64,000 bases of DNA, taken from positions 231,550 through 295,549 of the forward strand of contig JANWUV010000002.1 in NCBI GenBank assembly GCA_025057975.1, written 5' to 3'. The stretch comes from Chloracidobacterium sp. (lineage in GTDB: Bacteria > Acidobacteriota > Blastocatellia > Chloracidobacteriales > Chloracidobacteriaceae). The position numbers and the translations under genes were made by a program. This document shows positions 17,831-25,965 of the stretch, one piece after another (the first letter of the stretch is position 1; each line of letters starts with the position of its first letter). The notes under the pieces are model-generated. The model saw only the letters and a program-made list of their open reading frames with translations. It ran no database searches and was not told the origin of the DNA.

Positions 17831-18217
17831 TCACTTGCTCCAGTCGAAAACGCCTTTCTTCCAAACGTAGATGTAGCCGACAAAAAGCGCCGCCACAAAA
17901 AGCATCATTTCGGCGTAAACAAACAACTTATTGCCCAACTCTTCCGCCAGCGCCTTGTACACCACCGCCCACGGAATCAATACAATCGCTTCAATGTCGA
18001 ACAAAATAAACAGCAGGCAGACCAAATAAAACTTGACCGAGAAACGTTCACGGGCGCTGCCAACCGGATCATTGCCGCACTCATAGGGCATTAGCTTTTC
18101 GCGGGTTTGAATTTTCGGTCCCAGCAGCCGCGACGTGTTGAGAATCAGCGTGGCGACCAACGACGCTAGTCCGAAAACCATCAACAACGGGATGTAGTTT
18201 TGCAAGTCGTTTGACAT
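17831..18217 (-). CDS. nuoA: NADH-quinone oxidoreductase subunit A
   Basis: A 128-residue membrane subunit with three TM segments. The conserved loop is seen as [22 protein letters not shown], containing the Glu-Cys pair at the quinone-site loop, and the second TM carries the conserved [13 protein letters not shown]. It is the first gene of nuoA-E. nuoF to nuoN are not in the window, so complex I genes are split in this genome. A direct repeat lies upstream at 18263-18288. Confidence 0.95.
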   Translation of the reverse strand: MSNDLQNYIPLLMVFGLASLVATLILNTSRLLGPKIQTREKLMPYECGNDPVGSARERFSVKFYLVCLLFILFDIEAIVLIPWAVVYKALAEELGNKLFVYAEMMLFVAALFVGYIYVWKKGVFDWSK

Positions 18218-18262
18218 GCGCCGGTTCTCCGTTCAGTCAAGCGGCGCGCTTTTGTGTCGCCG

Positions 18263-18288
18263 CGTACGTAAGCGCACGTACGTAAGCG
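18263..18288. repeat. 12-base direct repeat upstream of nuoA
   Basis: CGTACGTAAGCG occurs at 18263-18274 and again at 18277-18288, a period of 14 bases, about 46 bases before the nuoA start. Each unit holds the palindrome TACGTA or CGTACG. It may be an operator between the divergent nuo and VWA genes; no known regulator consensus is claimed. Confidence 0.45.
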
Positions 18289-18459
18289 ATGGTAGAAAGG
18301 TGATTTCGTCCGGTCAAGCAAGGCGGGCGTGGTTGCATCCTCCCCTGCTGGTCGGTTAGCGTCCTTGTGTACACAGCCCCCGTCTTGTTGCCAGCGGCGG
18401 CGGCCTGACGCCCGCCAGCGTCCGTTTTGTTTACTAGCCTGTTCTGAGGATGCGCCCTT

Positions 18460-19713
18460 ATGATTACGCGCTACGGCAAATGGGATGGTCTCGACCTTGA
18501 CCACTTCGACCTTGAAAAACTGCTTGAAAAGCTTTCCGACTTCTTCCTGCAAAGCGGCTTCTCGTACGGCGGCTGGTCGCGGCGCATCCAAGAACCCGAT
18601 CAATCGCTCGAAGCATTGCGTGAAGCGATTCGTGAACTGCTCCGTTCGAGCGACCTGCTTGCCGCAGCCGAACGGCGGGCGCTCCAAGACGAGTCCGGCG
18701 GATGGGATGAAAAGAAACTCGACGAACTGGTGGACGCGCTCATTCAGCGGCTACTTGAACAAGGCTACCTTCGCGCCAAACCGGATGAACGCAGGTCGAA
18801 CGCGCCGCGCTTGGGACAAGGACGCATTGAGGAGGACGCCGGCGCACGGGTCAAGTTTGAGTTGACCGAGAAGGGAACGGATTTTCTGGGCTACAAGGCG
18901 CTGAGTGAACTGCTGGGCGCACTGGGCAAGGGCTACGCCGGTCGGCATGACACCCACCACCTTTCAACTGGTGTTGAGGCGTTCCAGTCGAGCAAGCCCT
19001 ATGAGTTCGGCGACACCCTTAACTTGGATGTCAACGCCACGCTGCTTTCCGCCATCCGGCGCAACGGCTTGGGCGTCCCGCTCAATGTTGAGTACAGCGA
19101 CCTGATGGTGCACCAGTCCGAGTACGCGAGTTCGTGCGCTACGGTGCTGATGCTCGATTGCAGCCACAGCATGATTTTGTACGGCGAAGACCGCTTCACG
19201 CCGGCCAAGCGGGTGGCGCTGGCGCTGACGCATCTCATCCGCACGCAGTATCCCGGCGATACGCTCAAGTTGGTGCTGTTTCACGATTCAGCCGAAGAAG
19301 TGCCTATTGCCAAACTGGCGCAACTGACCGTCGGCCCTTACCACACGAATACGGCGGAGGGGCTGAAGCTGGCCCGACGCATTTTGCTCGCCCAACGGGT
19401 GGACATGCGGCAAATCATCATGATCACAGACGGCAAGCCGTCGGCGCTCACCATGGAAGACGGGCGAATCTACAAAAACTCGATGGGTCTCGACCCGATG
19501 ATCATGGAGGCAACCTACAAAGAAGTCGCGAAATGTCGCCGGAGCAACATCGCCATCAACACGTTCATGCTGGCCGATGACCCCTACCTTGTGAACTTCA
19601 TCAAACAGGTGACGCACATCGCGCAGGGCAAAGCCTACTTCACGACTGTGATGACGCTTGGGCAGTACGTGATGATGGATTTTCTGCGCCGCAAGCGGAA
19701 GAAGGTTCGTTGA
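18460..19713 (+). CDS. VWA-domain protein
   Basis: A 417-residue protein. The N-terminal half (1-215) is charged and helical. The C-terminal half is a von Willebrand factor A fold with a complete MIDAS-type metal site: Asp233 in LDCSHSM (DxSxS), a downstream Thr, and ITDGKPS. No signal peptide or TM is seen, so it is cytoplasmic. VWA proteins of this kind usually work with a MoxR or BchI/ChlI-type AAA ATPase, but none is in the window. The best match by eye is the 'VWA domain, magnesium-chelatase-associated' type; the true role is unknown. Confidence 0.75.
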   Translation: MITRYGKWDGLDLDHFDLEKLLEKLSDFFLQSGFSYGGWSRRIQEPDQSLEALREAIRELLRSSDLLAAAERRALQDESGGWDEKKLDELVDALIQRLLEQGYLRAKPDERRSNAPRLGQGRIEEDAGARVKFELTEKGTDFLGYKALSELLGALGKGYAGRHDTHHLSTGVEAFQSSKPYEFGDTLNLDVNATLLSAIRRNGLGVPLNVEYSDLMVHQSEYASSCATVLMLDCSHSMILYGEDRFTPAKRVALALTHLIRTQYPGDTLKLVLFHDSAEEVPIAKLAQLTVGPYHTNTAEGLKLARRILLAQRVDMRQIIMITDGKPSALTMEDGRIYKNSMGLDPMIMEATYKEVAKCRRSNIAINTFMLADDPYLVNFIKQVTHIAQGKAYFTTVMTLGQYVMMDFLRRKRKKVR

Positions 19714-19779
19714 GAGCGTCTTTTGATAGTCCTTGGCGCTTTTTGACAAGCACATTGGTGGTTATGGAAGGTATTCGCC

Positions 19780-20016
19780 GTGGTAAGCGTGACACTTGAT
19801 GAGCTTCAGAGCGGCCCGTTGAAATACCTGCGCCAAGTTGAGGAGGGTGAAACGCTTATCATTATCAAGTCGGATGAGCCAATCGCCGAACTGCGGCCTG
19901 TAGCCCACCGTACGCCCCTGCGACCATTTGGCTTGTGCGCGGGCGAGTTCACCGTCCCCGATGATTTTGACGCGCCTCTGCCGGATGATGTACTCGATGC
20001 CTTTGAGGAACGATGA
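19780..20016 (+). CDS. Phd/YefM-type antitoxin
   Basis: A 78-residue protein with the Phd fold layout: MVSVTLDELQSGPLKYLRQVEEGETLIIIKSDEPIAEL (seen in pieces), then an acidic, less structured C-terminus that would neutralise a toxin. The start is GTG 19780. The gene's stop overlaps ATG 20013, the start of a PIN-domain toxin frame, the normal antitoxin-toxin coupling. The antitoxin looks intact while the toxin is broken, as expected when toxins decay first. Confidence 0.75.
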   Translation: MVSVTLDELQSGPLKYLRQVEEGETLIIIKSDEPIAELRPVAHRTPLRPFGLCAGEFTVPDDFDAPLPDDVLDAFEER

Positions 20017-20110
20017 AGCTTCTGCTGGATACACCAATCTTTTTATGGTTCATCAGCGGCGCGCCCGACTATCGGCTGAGGTCCGAGATGCCATTCACGA
20101 AGCGAGCATC
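20013..20110 (+). pseudogene. PIN-domain (VapC-like) toxin remnant
   Basis: ATG 20013 begins MKLLLDTPIFLWFISG, the first strand of a PIN ribonuclease with its first metal-binding Asp (the usual DTH is DTP here). The frame then breaks near 20062. In the next frame RLSAEVRDAIHEAS continues exactly where a PIN domain should (from about 20066). After about 20107 the toxin stops being recognisable, so only some 30 of about 130 residues remain. It is a non-functional remnant fused at DNA level to the hicB start. Confidence 0.75.
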
Positions 20111-20152
20111 TCGCACAGAGACGTCGGGACACACACCGCCGGGGAAAGTACG

Positions 20153-20355
20153 ATGCGGATCAAAGTCGTCCTTGAAGCCAGTGACGAGGGTGGGTACACC
20201 GTTTATGTTCCAACCCTACCTGGCTGCATCAGTGAAGGGGAAACGGTGGAAGAGGCTCTGAACAACATCCGGGAAGCCATCGAACTCTACTTCGAACCGG
20301 TGGAAGACGATCTGGTGGCGATGAGACAGCGCTGGTCCATGAAATCGAGCTGTGA
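20153..20355 (+). pseudogene. hicB: HicB-type antitoxin with a frameshift
   Basis: ATG 20153 gives the HicB partial-RNase-H-like fold: MRIKVVLEASDEGGYTVYVP, then LPGCISEGETVEEALNNIREAIELYFE. At about 20318-20321 the frame must slip by one: the -1 frame reads DETALVHEIEL and stops at TGA 20353-20355, a typical HicB C-terminus overlapping the hicA GTG. Read straight on, the frame runs to 20473 with an unrelated tail through hicA. Either a real frameshift mutation or a sequencing error; the former is favoured because neighbours are also broken. Confidence 0.7.
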
Positions 20356-20582
20356 ACAAGTTGCCCAGCCTTCCCTACCATCAAACAAATTATTCACGCC
20401 TTGCAAAGGGATGGCTGGATGTAGTTCGACAGCGCGGCAGTCACATTCGGCTGCAGAAGCGCGTCGGAAGTGAGGCGCTCAAAACCACCGTGCCGGCGCA
20501 TCGTCCGGTCAAGCGATCCACGCCGGCGCAGATTTTGAAGCAGGCGCAGTTAGGTGTGGATGAGTTTTTGAAGTTGCTCTGA
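20352..20582 (+). pseudogene. hicA: HicA-type toxin with two compensating frameshifts
   Basis: GTG 20352 opens a 76-residue frame ending with GSHIRL and QAQLGVDEFLKLL, both HicA-like, including the catalytic His in RQRGSHIRL. But residues about 9-22 are out of register. Between about 20377 and 20421 another frame encodes the expected TIKQIIHALQRDGW, the N-terminal helix of HicA. Thus two opposite indels, near 20371-20377 and 20419-20424, bracket a 45-base stretch. The protein would have a scrambled first helix and is probably inactive, unless these are sequencing errors. Confidence 0.65.
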
Positions 20583-20675
20583 AGTCGGTGAAACGCCGGG
20601 CGACATTTTTGAGTTTGCTGGGCGTTCCAACGCGGAACATCGTACTCGTAAAAGACTGGAGTGACTACCTGACCA

Positions 20676-21644
20676 ATGTTGCTTTTCGTGCGCTCGCGTT
20701 GGCTGGGACGCAGCCTTCTAATCTTGGTCTTGGCGACGGCGGCGCTTGGTTGCGCCGGGACGTTCGCCTATCAGCGACCGCTGACGGTCGTCCACTGGTA
20801 CGACGGGTGGCGGCTGTGGTGGGCCGGCGTCGCGGCGCGCGAAGTCGTGATTGACGGCGTACGCATCCACTACAAGGAAGGCGGCGCGGGCGAACCGCTG
20901 GTGCTCATCCATGGTCTCGGCGGTAGTTCGGACGCCGACTGGGGACAGGTCATCGCGCCCCTGTCCAAGCGATTTCACGTTTACGCCCTTGACCTGCCTG
21001 GCTTTGGGCGCTCGGACAAGCCGGCCGACGCGAGCTACGCCGTTCGGTCGCAGGCGGCGACGGTGGTGAAATTTCTCGACGCCGTAGGCATTCGGCAGGC
21101 GCATCTATGTGGGCTTTCGATGGGCGGCTGGATTGCGGCCTACACAGCCGCCGAGTATCCCGACCGCGTCGCGCGGCTGGTGCTGGTGGACAGCGCCGGG
21201 GTTCGGTTCGAGCCGGCTCCGGAGCGCGCCATGCTTGATCCGGGAACGACGCCCGAAGACTTCACGAACTTTCTCCGGCTGTTGTTCTACAACCCGCCGC
21301 AGTTCCCCGCCCCGCTGGTACGGGATTTTCAGGCGCAGGCGCGGCGTCAGGCATGGGTCATTGACCGGGCGCTGGCGGCGATGCTGACCGGCGACGACGC
21401 GCTGGAGCCGCGTCTGGGCAAGATTCGCGCGCCGACGCTCATCATCTGGGGCAAGCAGGACGCCCTACTGCCGCTCCATTCGGGCGAGATCATCAGGCAG
21501 GGATTGCCGACGGCCAATTTTACAGTCGTGGATCGCTGTGGTCACATGCCGCCAATTGAGCGGCCCGACGCCTTCTTACGCGAAACCGAACGATTCCTGC
21601 GAGCTACGCCGCCGCCGCACAACGAATATACGCTGCTTCCTTAG
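20676..21644 (+). CDS. Membrane-anchored alpha/beta-fold hydrolase
   Basis: A 322-residue hydrolase with an N-terminal hydrophobic segment (residues 8-26), which ends in LGCAG and might be a lipoprotein signal, though the lipobox is not ideal. The catalytic core shows HGLGGSS (oxyanion loop), the nucleophile elbow GLSMGG (Ser148), GKQDALLP (Asp) and CGHMPPIERP (His). The substrate cannot be told; it resembles lipase/esterase or haloperoxidase-like hydrolases. It is 6 bases upstream of lpxA and co-transcribed, so a link to envelope lipids is possible but unproven. Confidence 0.82.
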   Translation: MLLFVRSRWLGRSLLILVLATAALGCAGTFAYQRPLTVVHWYDGWRLWWAGVAAREVVIDGVRIHYKEGGAGEPLVLIHGLGGSSDADWGQVIAPLSKRFHVYALDLPGFGRSDKPADASYAVRSQAATVVKFLDAVGIRQAHLCGLSMGGWIAAYTAAEYPDRVARLVLVDSAGVRFEPAPERAMLDPGTTPEDFTNFLRLLFYNPPQFPAPLVRDFQAQARRQAWVIDRALAAMLTGDDALEPRLGKIRAPTLIIWGKQDALLPLHSGEIIRQGLPTANFTVVDRCGHMPPIERPDAFLRETERFLRATPPPHNEYTLLP

Positions 21645-21650
21645 GCCCCG

Positions 21651-22424
21651 ATGCCGATTCACCCAACCGCCATCATCAGTCCCCAAGCACAGCTAGGCGA
21701 AAATGTTTCGATTGGCCCCTACGCCGTCATCGGCGCGGATGTCACGCTGGAAGACAACGTAACGGTCGGTGCACACTGCGTCATCGAAGGCCCAACGCGC
21801 ATCGGACGCGGTACGCGGCTGTTCCCTTTCGTCTCGGTCGGTCAGGATCCGCAGGATTTGAAGTATGCTGGAGAACGCACTGAACTCATCATCGGCGAGC
21901 GCAACGTCATCCGCGAGTTCGCCACGCTGCACCGGGGGACGGGCGGCGGCGGCGGCGTAACGCGCGTCGGCAACGACAACTTGCTCATGGCGCAGTGTCA
22001 CGTCGCCCACGATTGTACCGTAGGCAACCACATCATCATGGCGAACGGGGCGTCGCTGGCCGGGCATGTCGAGGTTCACGACCATGCGACGCTGGGGGCT
22101 TACGTGGGCGTCCATCAGTTTTGCCGCGTTGGGACTTATGCCTTCATCGGCGCGTATTCGGTTGTCGTCAAGGACGCGCTGCCTTACGCGCGCAGTGTCG
22201 GCAATCACGCGAAATGTTACGGCCCGAACAGCATTGGTCTGCGTCGCGCCGGTTTTTCAAGCGAGGAGTTGCGCGCCATCGAGCAGGCTTTTCGCCTACT
22301 GCTGAATTCAAAGCTCAATACTTCGCAAGCGGTCGCAGCGATTACGGAAAAGCTCGGTGATCACCCGCGCATTCGTGTTCTGCTCGACTTTATCGCCACG
22401 TCGCAGCGCGGCGTCATCAAGTGA
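21651..22424 (+). CDS. lpxA: UDP-N-acetylglucosamine acyltransferase LpxA
   Basis: A 257-residue left-handed beta-helix acyltransferase, the first enzyme of lipid A synthesis. Hexapeptide repeats run from residue 1 to about 185, then a helical C-terminal domain. The catalytic His is in QCHVAHDCTVGN (His120, matching E. coli His125), and the next turn contains GHVEVHDHATLGAYVGVHQF. It is separated from lpxD-fabZ by the Uma2, nuo and toxin genes, so the usual lpxD-fabZ-lpxA cluster is broken up. Confidence 0.95.
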   Translation: MPIHPTAIISPQAQLGENVSIGPYAVIGADVTLEDNVTVGAHCVIEGPTRIGRGTRLFPFVSVGQDPQDLKYAGERTELIIGERNVIREFATLHRGTGGGGGVTRVGNDNLLMAQCHVAHDCTVGNHIIMANGASLAGHVEVHDHATLGAYVGVHQFCRVGTYAFIGAYSVVVKDALPYARSVGNHAKCYGPNSIGLRRAGFSSEELRAIEQAFRLLLNSKLNTSQAVAAITEKLGDHPRIRVLLDFIATSQRGVIK

Positions 22425-22609
22425 GCCGCGTTAAATCAGTTCGGATCAAACCGCAAGCGACACGGTAGGGCGCGTGACAGCTAGTCGAAACGTGGACTAG
22501 CTCGCTACACAAACAAAAAACCGCCCAACCAGGTAGCCGCCTATCGTGCAGCTGTCCACGCTTGTCAAACGCAAACGAATCGAAGGACCGCCCCAAGCAG
22601 ACAACCGAT
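22425..22609. other. Convergent gap after lpxA, with hairpin
   Basis: Lies between the stops of lpxA and the DprE1-like gene. A 7-bp inverted repeat (GCTAGTC/GACTAGC, 22480-22486 and 22495-22501) could act as a two-way terminator; on the plus strand only an A-rich stretch follows. No gene is seen. Confidence 0.4.
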
Positions 22610-23983
22610 CTAACCCACGGGTGTTAGCCCAACACGCCGCGAGAGGTCAGATGAAAACAGCCCCTGCGGATCAACCGCCTGCTTGATCCGCCGCCACTCC
22701 GCGAGACGGGGATACATTGCTTCCAAGTAGCGTGGCTTCAGACGCGCATCCTTGCCAAGATAGATTCGCCCGCCGGCCTGTACGACGAGTTCGTCCAAAT
22801 CATCGAGTACGGCTGGCGGATGCGCGCCGGTCATCGGAATGTCCAGCGCCAAGGTATAACCGGGCATCGGAAACGACAGCAGCCCATCCTGCGGCCCGAA
22901 CCGCTTGAGCACCGCCAGAAAGGAGGCGATTTTCGCCCGCCCCAACACTTCCAAAATCTTCACGAGCGTTGTCCGACTGGTTTCAAGCGGCAGTACAGGC
23001 TGGTACTGAATAAAACCGCGCCGTCCATAGACGCGGTTCCATTCGAGAACGGCGTCGAGCGGGTAAAAGTACGAGTCAAAGTCCACCACCACGCCCGATT
23101 TGAACCTCGGATGCTTGTGGTAAAACACCGTGTTGAATGCTTTGACCGTCAGCGGATTGATGACCCCGTTGGGGAATGAAAACGGCACGGCGATTTCACG
23201 CTTGCGCGGAAGAGCCAGCGGACGGCTGCGTAATCCCGCTGGGAGGTCCTCGACTGTCAGGTGATCGCCGCGCATCAGTACGCTGCGTCCCAAATGCTTC
23301 CCCCTCGCCAAACAGTCAATCCAGCACACGGCATAGCGGTACCGGTGATCTTCAGCCTCACAGCGTTCCAGCGTTTCGTCCAGATCGCGTGTTCGCACGT
23401 AGTCCACACCGATGTACGCCGTCTCAATCCGGCGCAGTTTCAACGCCACCGTTAGGACGAAGCCGGTCAGGCCCATGCCGCCCGCCGTCGCCCAAAACAA
23501 ATCCGCATGTTCCGTCTTGGAACAACGCCGGACGCTGCCGTCCGCCGTTAGCAACTCGAACCACTCAACGTGATTGGAGAAGGAAGCGTCGCAGTGGTGA
23601 TTCTTGCCATGGATGTCGCAGGCCAACGCGCCGCCCAAGCTTACGTACTTCGTGCCAGGCGTCACCGGCAAAAACCAGCCACGTGGAGCGAACACGTCCA
23701 GAATGTCCTTGAGACGCACGCCGGCCTCGGCGACAAGGACGCCCGTGGACTCGTCAAACGCTAGCAGCCGATCAAGGCGGATTTGTTCAACCACGCCGCC
23801 GCCGGTATTGAGCGCCGCATCGCCGTAGCTCCGACCGTAGCCACGCCCAATCAGGGTCATGTAGGGCGACTCACCAACCAACGCGGCCAGATCAGCCTGC
23901 CGCGCCGGACGCAGCACCTCTGTGGCGGCGACCGGAAAGCGTCCCCAACTGGCGAGTTGGACGGAGCGACTACGGAGGCTCAT
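22610..23983 (-). CDS. FAD-binding oxidase, DprE1-like
   Basis: A 457-residue PCMH-type flavoprotein. The FAD region shows LIGRGYGRSYGD, then TPGTKYVSLGGALACDIHGKNHH, the hallmark of DprE1-like oxidases, which convert decaprenylphosphoryl ribose to its 2-keto form for arabinose donors. The C-terminal lobe ends with LDELVVQAGGRIYLGKDAR and FSSDLSRRVGL, also family-like. In non-actinobacteria the exact substrate (probably a polyprenyl-linked sugar) is unknown, and I see no DprE2 reductase beside it. It is the last gene of the glycan operon, with its start overlapping the kinase stop by four bases. Confidence 0.83.
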   Translation of the reverse strand: MSLRSRSVQLASWGRFPVAATEVLRPARQADLAALVGESPYMTLIGRGYGRSYGDAALNTGGGVVEQIRLDRLLAFDESTGVLVAEAGVRLKDILDVFAPRGWFLPVTPGTKYVSLGGALACDIHGKNHHCDASFSNHVEWFELLTADGSVRRCSKTEHADLFWATAGGMGLTGFVLTVALKLRRIETAYIGVDYVRTRDLDETLERCEAEDHRYRYAVCWIDCLARGKHLGRSVLMRGDHLTVEDLPAGLRSRPLALPRKREIAVPFSFPNGVINPLTVKAFNTVFYHKHPRFKSGVVVDFDSYFYPLDAVLEWNRVYGRRGFIQYQPVLPLETSRTTLVKILEVLGRAKIASFLAVLKRFGPQDGLLSFPMPGYTLALDIPMTGAHPPAVLDDLDELVVQAGGRIYLGKDARLKPRYLEAMYPRLAEWRRIKQAVDPQGLFSSDLSRRVGLTPVG

Positions 23984-25932
23984 GCGGCGTCCAGTGGGCC
24001 GAACAACTGATCCAGCAATTGTCCTAGCTCGGCAATGTCAAACGGCTTGGGCAACTTGGCGGTGAAGCCGTAGGCGCGATGGTTGGCCATGACCCTGTCA
24101 TCGTGATAACCGCTGCACACAATCGCAGTCACGTTCGGATCAAGCTCCCGCAGCCGCTCCAAGGTTTCTTTCCCGCCCAATCCGCCGGCGACCCGCAAAT
24201 CGAGAATCACGCCCAGAAACGACTGTCCGGCGTCGCGGGCGGCGCAGTAACGCTCAATAGCTTCTTCACCGTGCCGACATGTCACCACGCCGTAGCCGAA
24301 CGTTTCCAGCGCCGTGCCGAACATGTCGCGCATCAACTCGTCGTCGTCCATCACCAATAAACGCCGCCGGAGCAGCCCGGCGGCGACTTCTCGAGTCAAC
24401 ACGACGGACTCCACCGTGGCCTCGGTCGTTTTCTTAGCTGGCAGGTACACATCAAAGCGTGTCCCGACGCCGACCGTCGAAGTCACCCGAATCTGTCCGC
24501 CGTGCTTGGCGATGATGGAGTAGCCGACGGCCAAGCCCAGCCCGTGGCCGCCGGATTTAGTAGTGAAGTACGGGTCAAAAATCCGCGACAGGTGCTCCGG
24601 CGCGATGCCGCAGCCGGTGTCTGTGACGCTGATGCAGACGTAGTCGCCTGGCGACAAACCGGGAACCTCATGTTCAGCCAACGTACAGTTCTGAAGCCGG
24701 ACATGTACTCGTCCTCCCATCGGCATGGCGTCGGCCGCATTCACAGCCAAGTTCTGGAACACCTGCATCAACTGTCCCTTATCGCCCCGCGTCAACCACA
24801 GCGCCGGCGCTGACTCAAAAACAACCTCCACCCCGCGCGCATCGAGAATGTCCTGCATTGGCGCAACGACAAAAGTCTCCGGCGACACCGTTTCCAAAAC
24901 CGGGTCGCCGCCCTTGGCGAATGTTAGAAGCTGTTTGGCGAGGAGTTTGGCGCGTTCCGTCGCGCGTTCAATCGCTTCGAGGCGGCGCTGATTTTCCGCG
25001 CTCAGCGACGGATCACGTTTGATAAGCCCCAAATTGCCGGTCAGGACGGCCAGCAGATTGTTGAAGTCGTGCGCAATGCCGCCCGCAAGCGTCCCTAGAG
25101 ATTCAAGTTTGTTTTTCCGTAGTCGCTCTTCCTCCAGCAAGCGGTACGCTTCCTCACGAGCGGTACGCAGACGGTGGAGTTCGGTGATGTCGGAAGCGAA
25201 GCCGGTCCAGAGTGCTCCACCGTCCGGTAAGACCTTGGGGAAGGCGATGACCTGAAACCACCGCTCTTCGCCCGTTATGACGTGGCGAAAAGGAAACTCG
25301 CACTCCCACGGGCTGCCGGTCTCGGCTGCGGCGGCGAAGGTGTCCCGCACCCTGCGCCGATACTCATATGGCACTTGCCGCCAGAAAAGGGCTTCATCGG
25401 CGGCGATGGTTGCAGCGGACAACCCAAACAAGGCTTCCGCCTTACCACTCATGTAGGTGAAACGCCCCTTGCCGGTGGCGTCGTACCGGTACTGGTAAAT
25501 CACGCCCGGCGCAACCGCCAGGACATCACGCAAACGCTGTCCGACTTGTTCCGAGTTATTTTGGAGGTAGGTAACGCGTTCCGGGACAAGTAGAACATAG
25601 CGCCGAGCGTCAGCTTCAATCAGAAACATCCACACTGCCGCTTCGCCAATGCCGCCATCCGGCAGTTTTGCCAGGATGGTCGTTGAGACTTGTCCACTTC
25701 GAGCCAGTTCCGTGTAGAGCCGCTCGCGGTCTGCTCCAAAAGGCAAAAATGATAACTGTTTGGTCTCCTGCCCGACCAACTCATCAGCAGTGTACTCGGA
25801 TTCAGCCAGGAAAGCCTCGTTGACCGCCGTCACCCGGCGAGTCTCATAGTCAATCATCATCATCGGTAGGTTGAGCCGCTGAAAAACAGCCGCCCAAACC
25901 TCCGGTGAGACTGAACTCAAAGGCGAACCCAT
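23980..25932 (-). CDS. Hybrid sensor histidine kinase (PAS-PAS-HisKA-HATPase-REC)
   Basis: A 650-residue cytoplasmic hybrid kinase; no TM segment is seen. Two PAS-like domains (about 10-125 and 135-255) precede the dimerisation domain with His288 in GGIAHDFNN. The ATP site shows the N box (NLAVNAADAM), DTGCGI and GHGLGLA. A receiver domain at about 524-645 has acidic MDDDE, the phospho-acceptor Asp578 in VILDLR, and a KPF lysine. The GGIAHDFNN H-box is typical of NtrB-like or deltaproteobacterial kinases. Embedded in a glycan operon, it may sense envelope or redox state; the output regulator is not visible. Confidence 0.92.
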   Translation of the reverse strand: MGSPLSSVSPEVWAAVFQRLNLPMMMIDYETRRVTAVNEAFLAESEYTADELVGQETKQLSFLPFGADRERLYTELARSGQVSTTILAKLPDGGIGEAAVWMFLIEADARRYVLLVPERVTYLQNNSEQVGQRLRDVLAVAPGVIYQYRYDATGKGRFTYMSGKAEALFGLSAATIAADEALFWRQVPYEYRRRVRDTFAAAAETGSPWECEFPFRHVITGEERWFQVIAFPKVLPDGGALWTGFASDITELHRLRTAREEAYRLLEEERLRKNKLESLGTLAGGIAHDFNNLLAVLTGNLGLIKRDPSLSAENQRRLEAIERATERAKLLAKQLLTFAKGGDPVLETVSPETFVVAPMQDILDARGVEVVFESAPALWLTRGDKGQLMQVFQNLAVNAADAMPMGGRVHVRLQNCTLAEHEVPGLSPGDYVCISVTDTGCGIAPEHLSRIFDPYFTTKSGGHGLGLAVGYSIIAKHGGQIRVTSTVGVGTRFDVYLPAKKTTEATVESVVLTREVAAGLLRRRLLVMDDDELMRDMFGTALETFGYGVVTCRHGEEAIERYCAARDAGQSFLGVILDLRVAGGLGGKETLERLRELDPNVTAIVCSGYHDDRVMANHRAYGFTAKLPKPFDIAELGQLLDQLFGPLDAA

Positions 25933-25965
25933 AAAACTCCCTCGCTTTCGGTGGACGACACGCTG

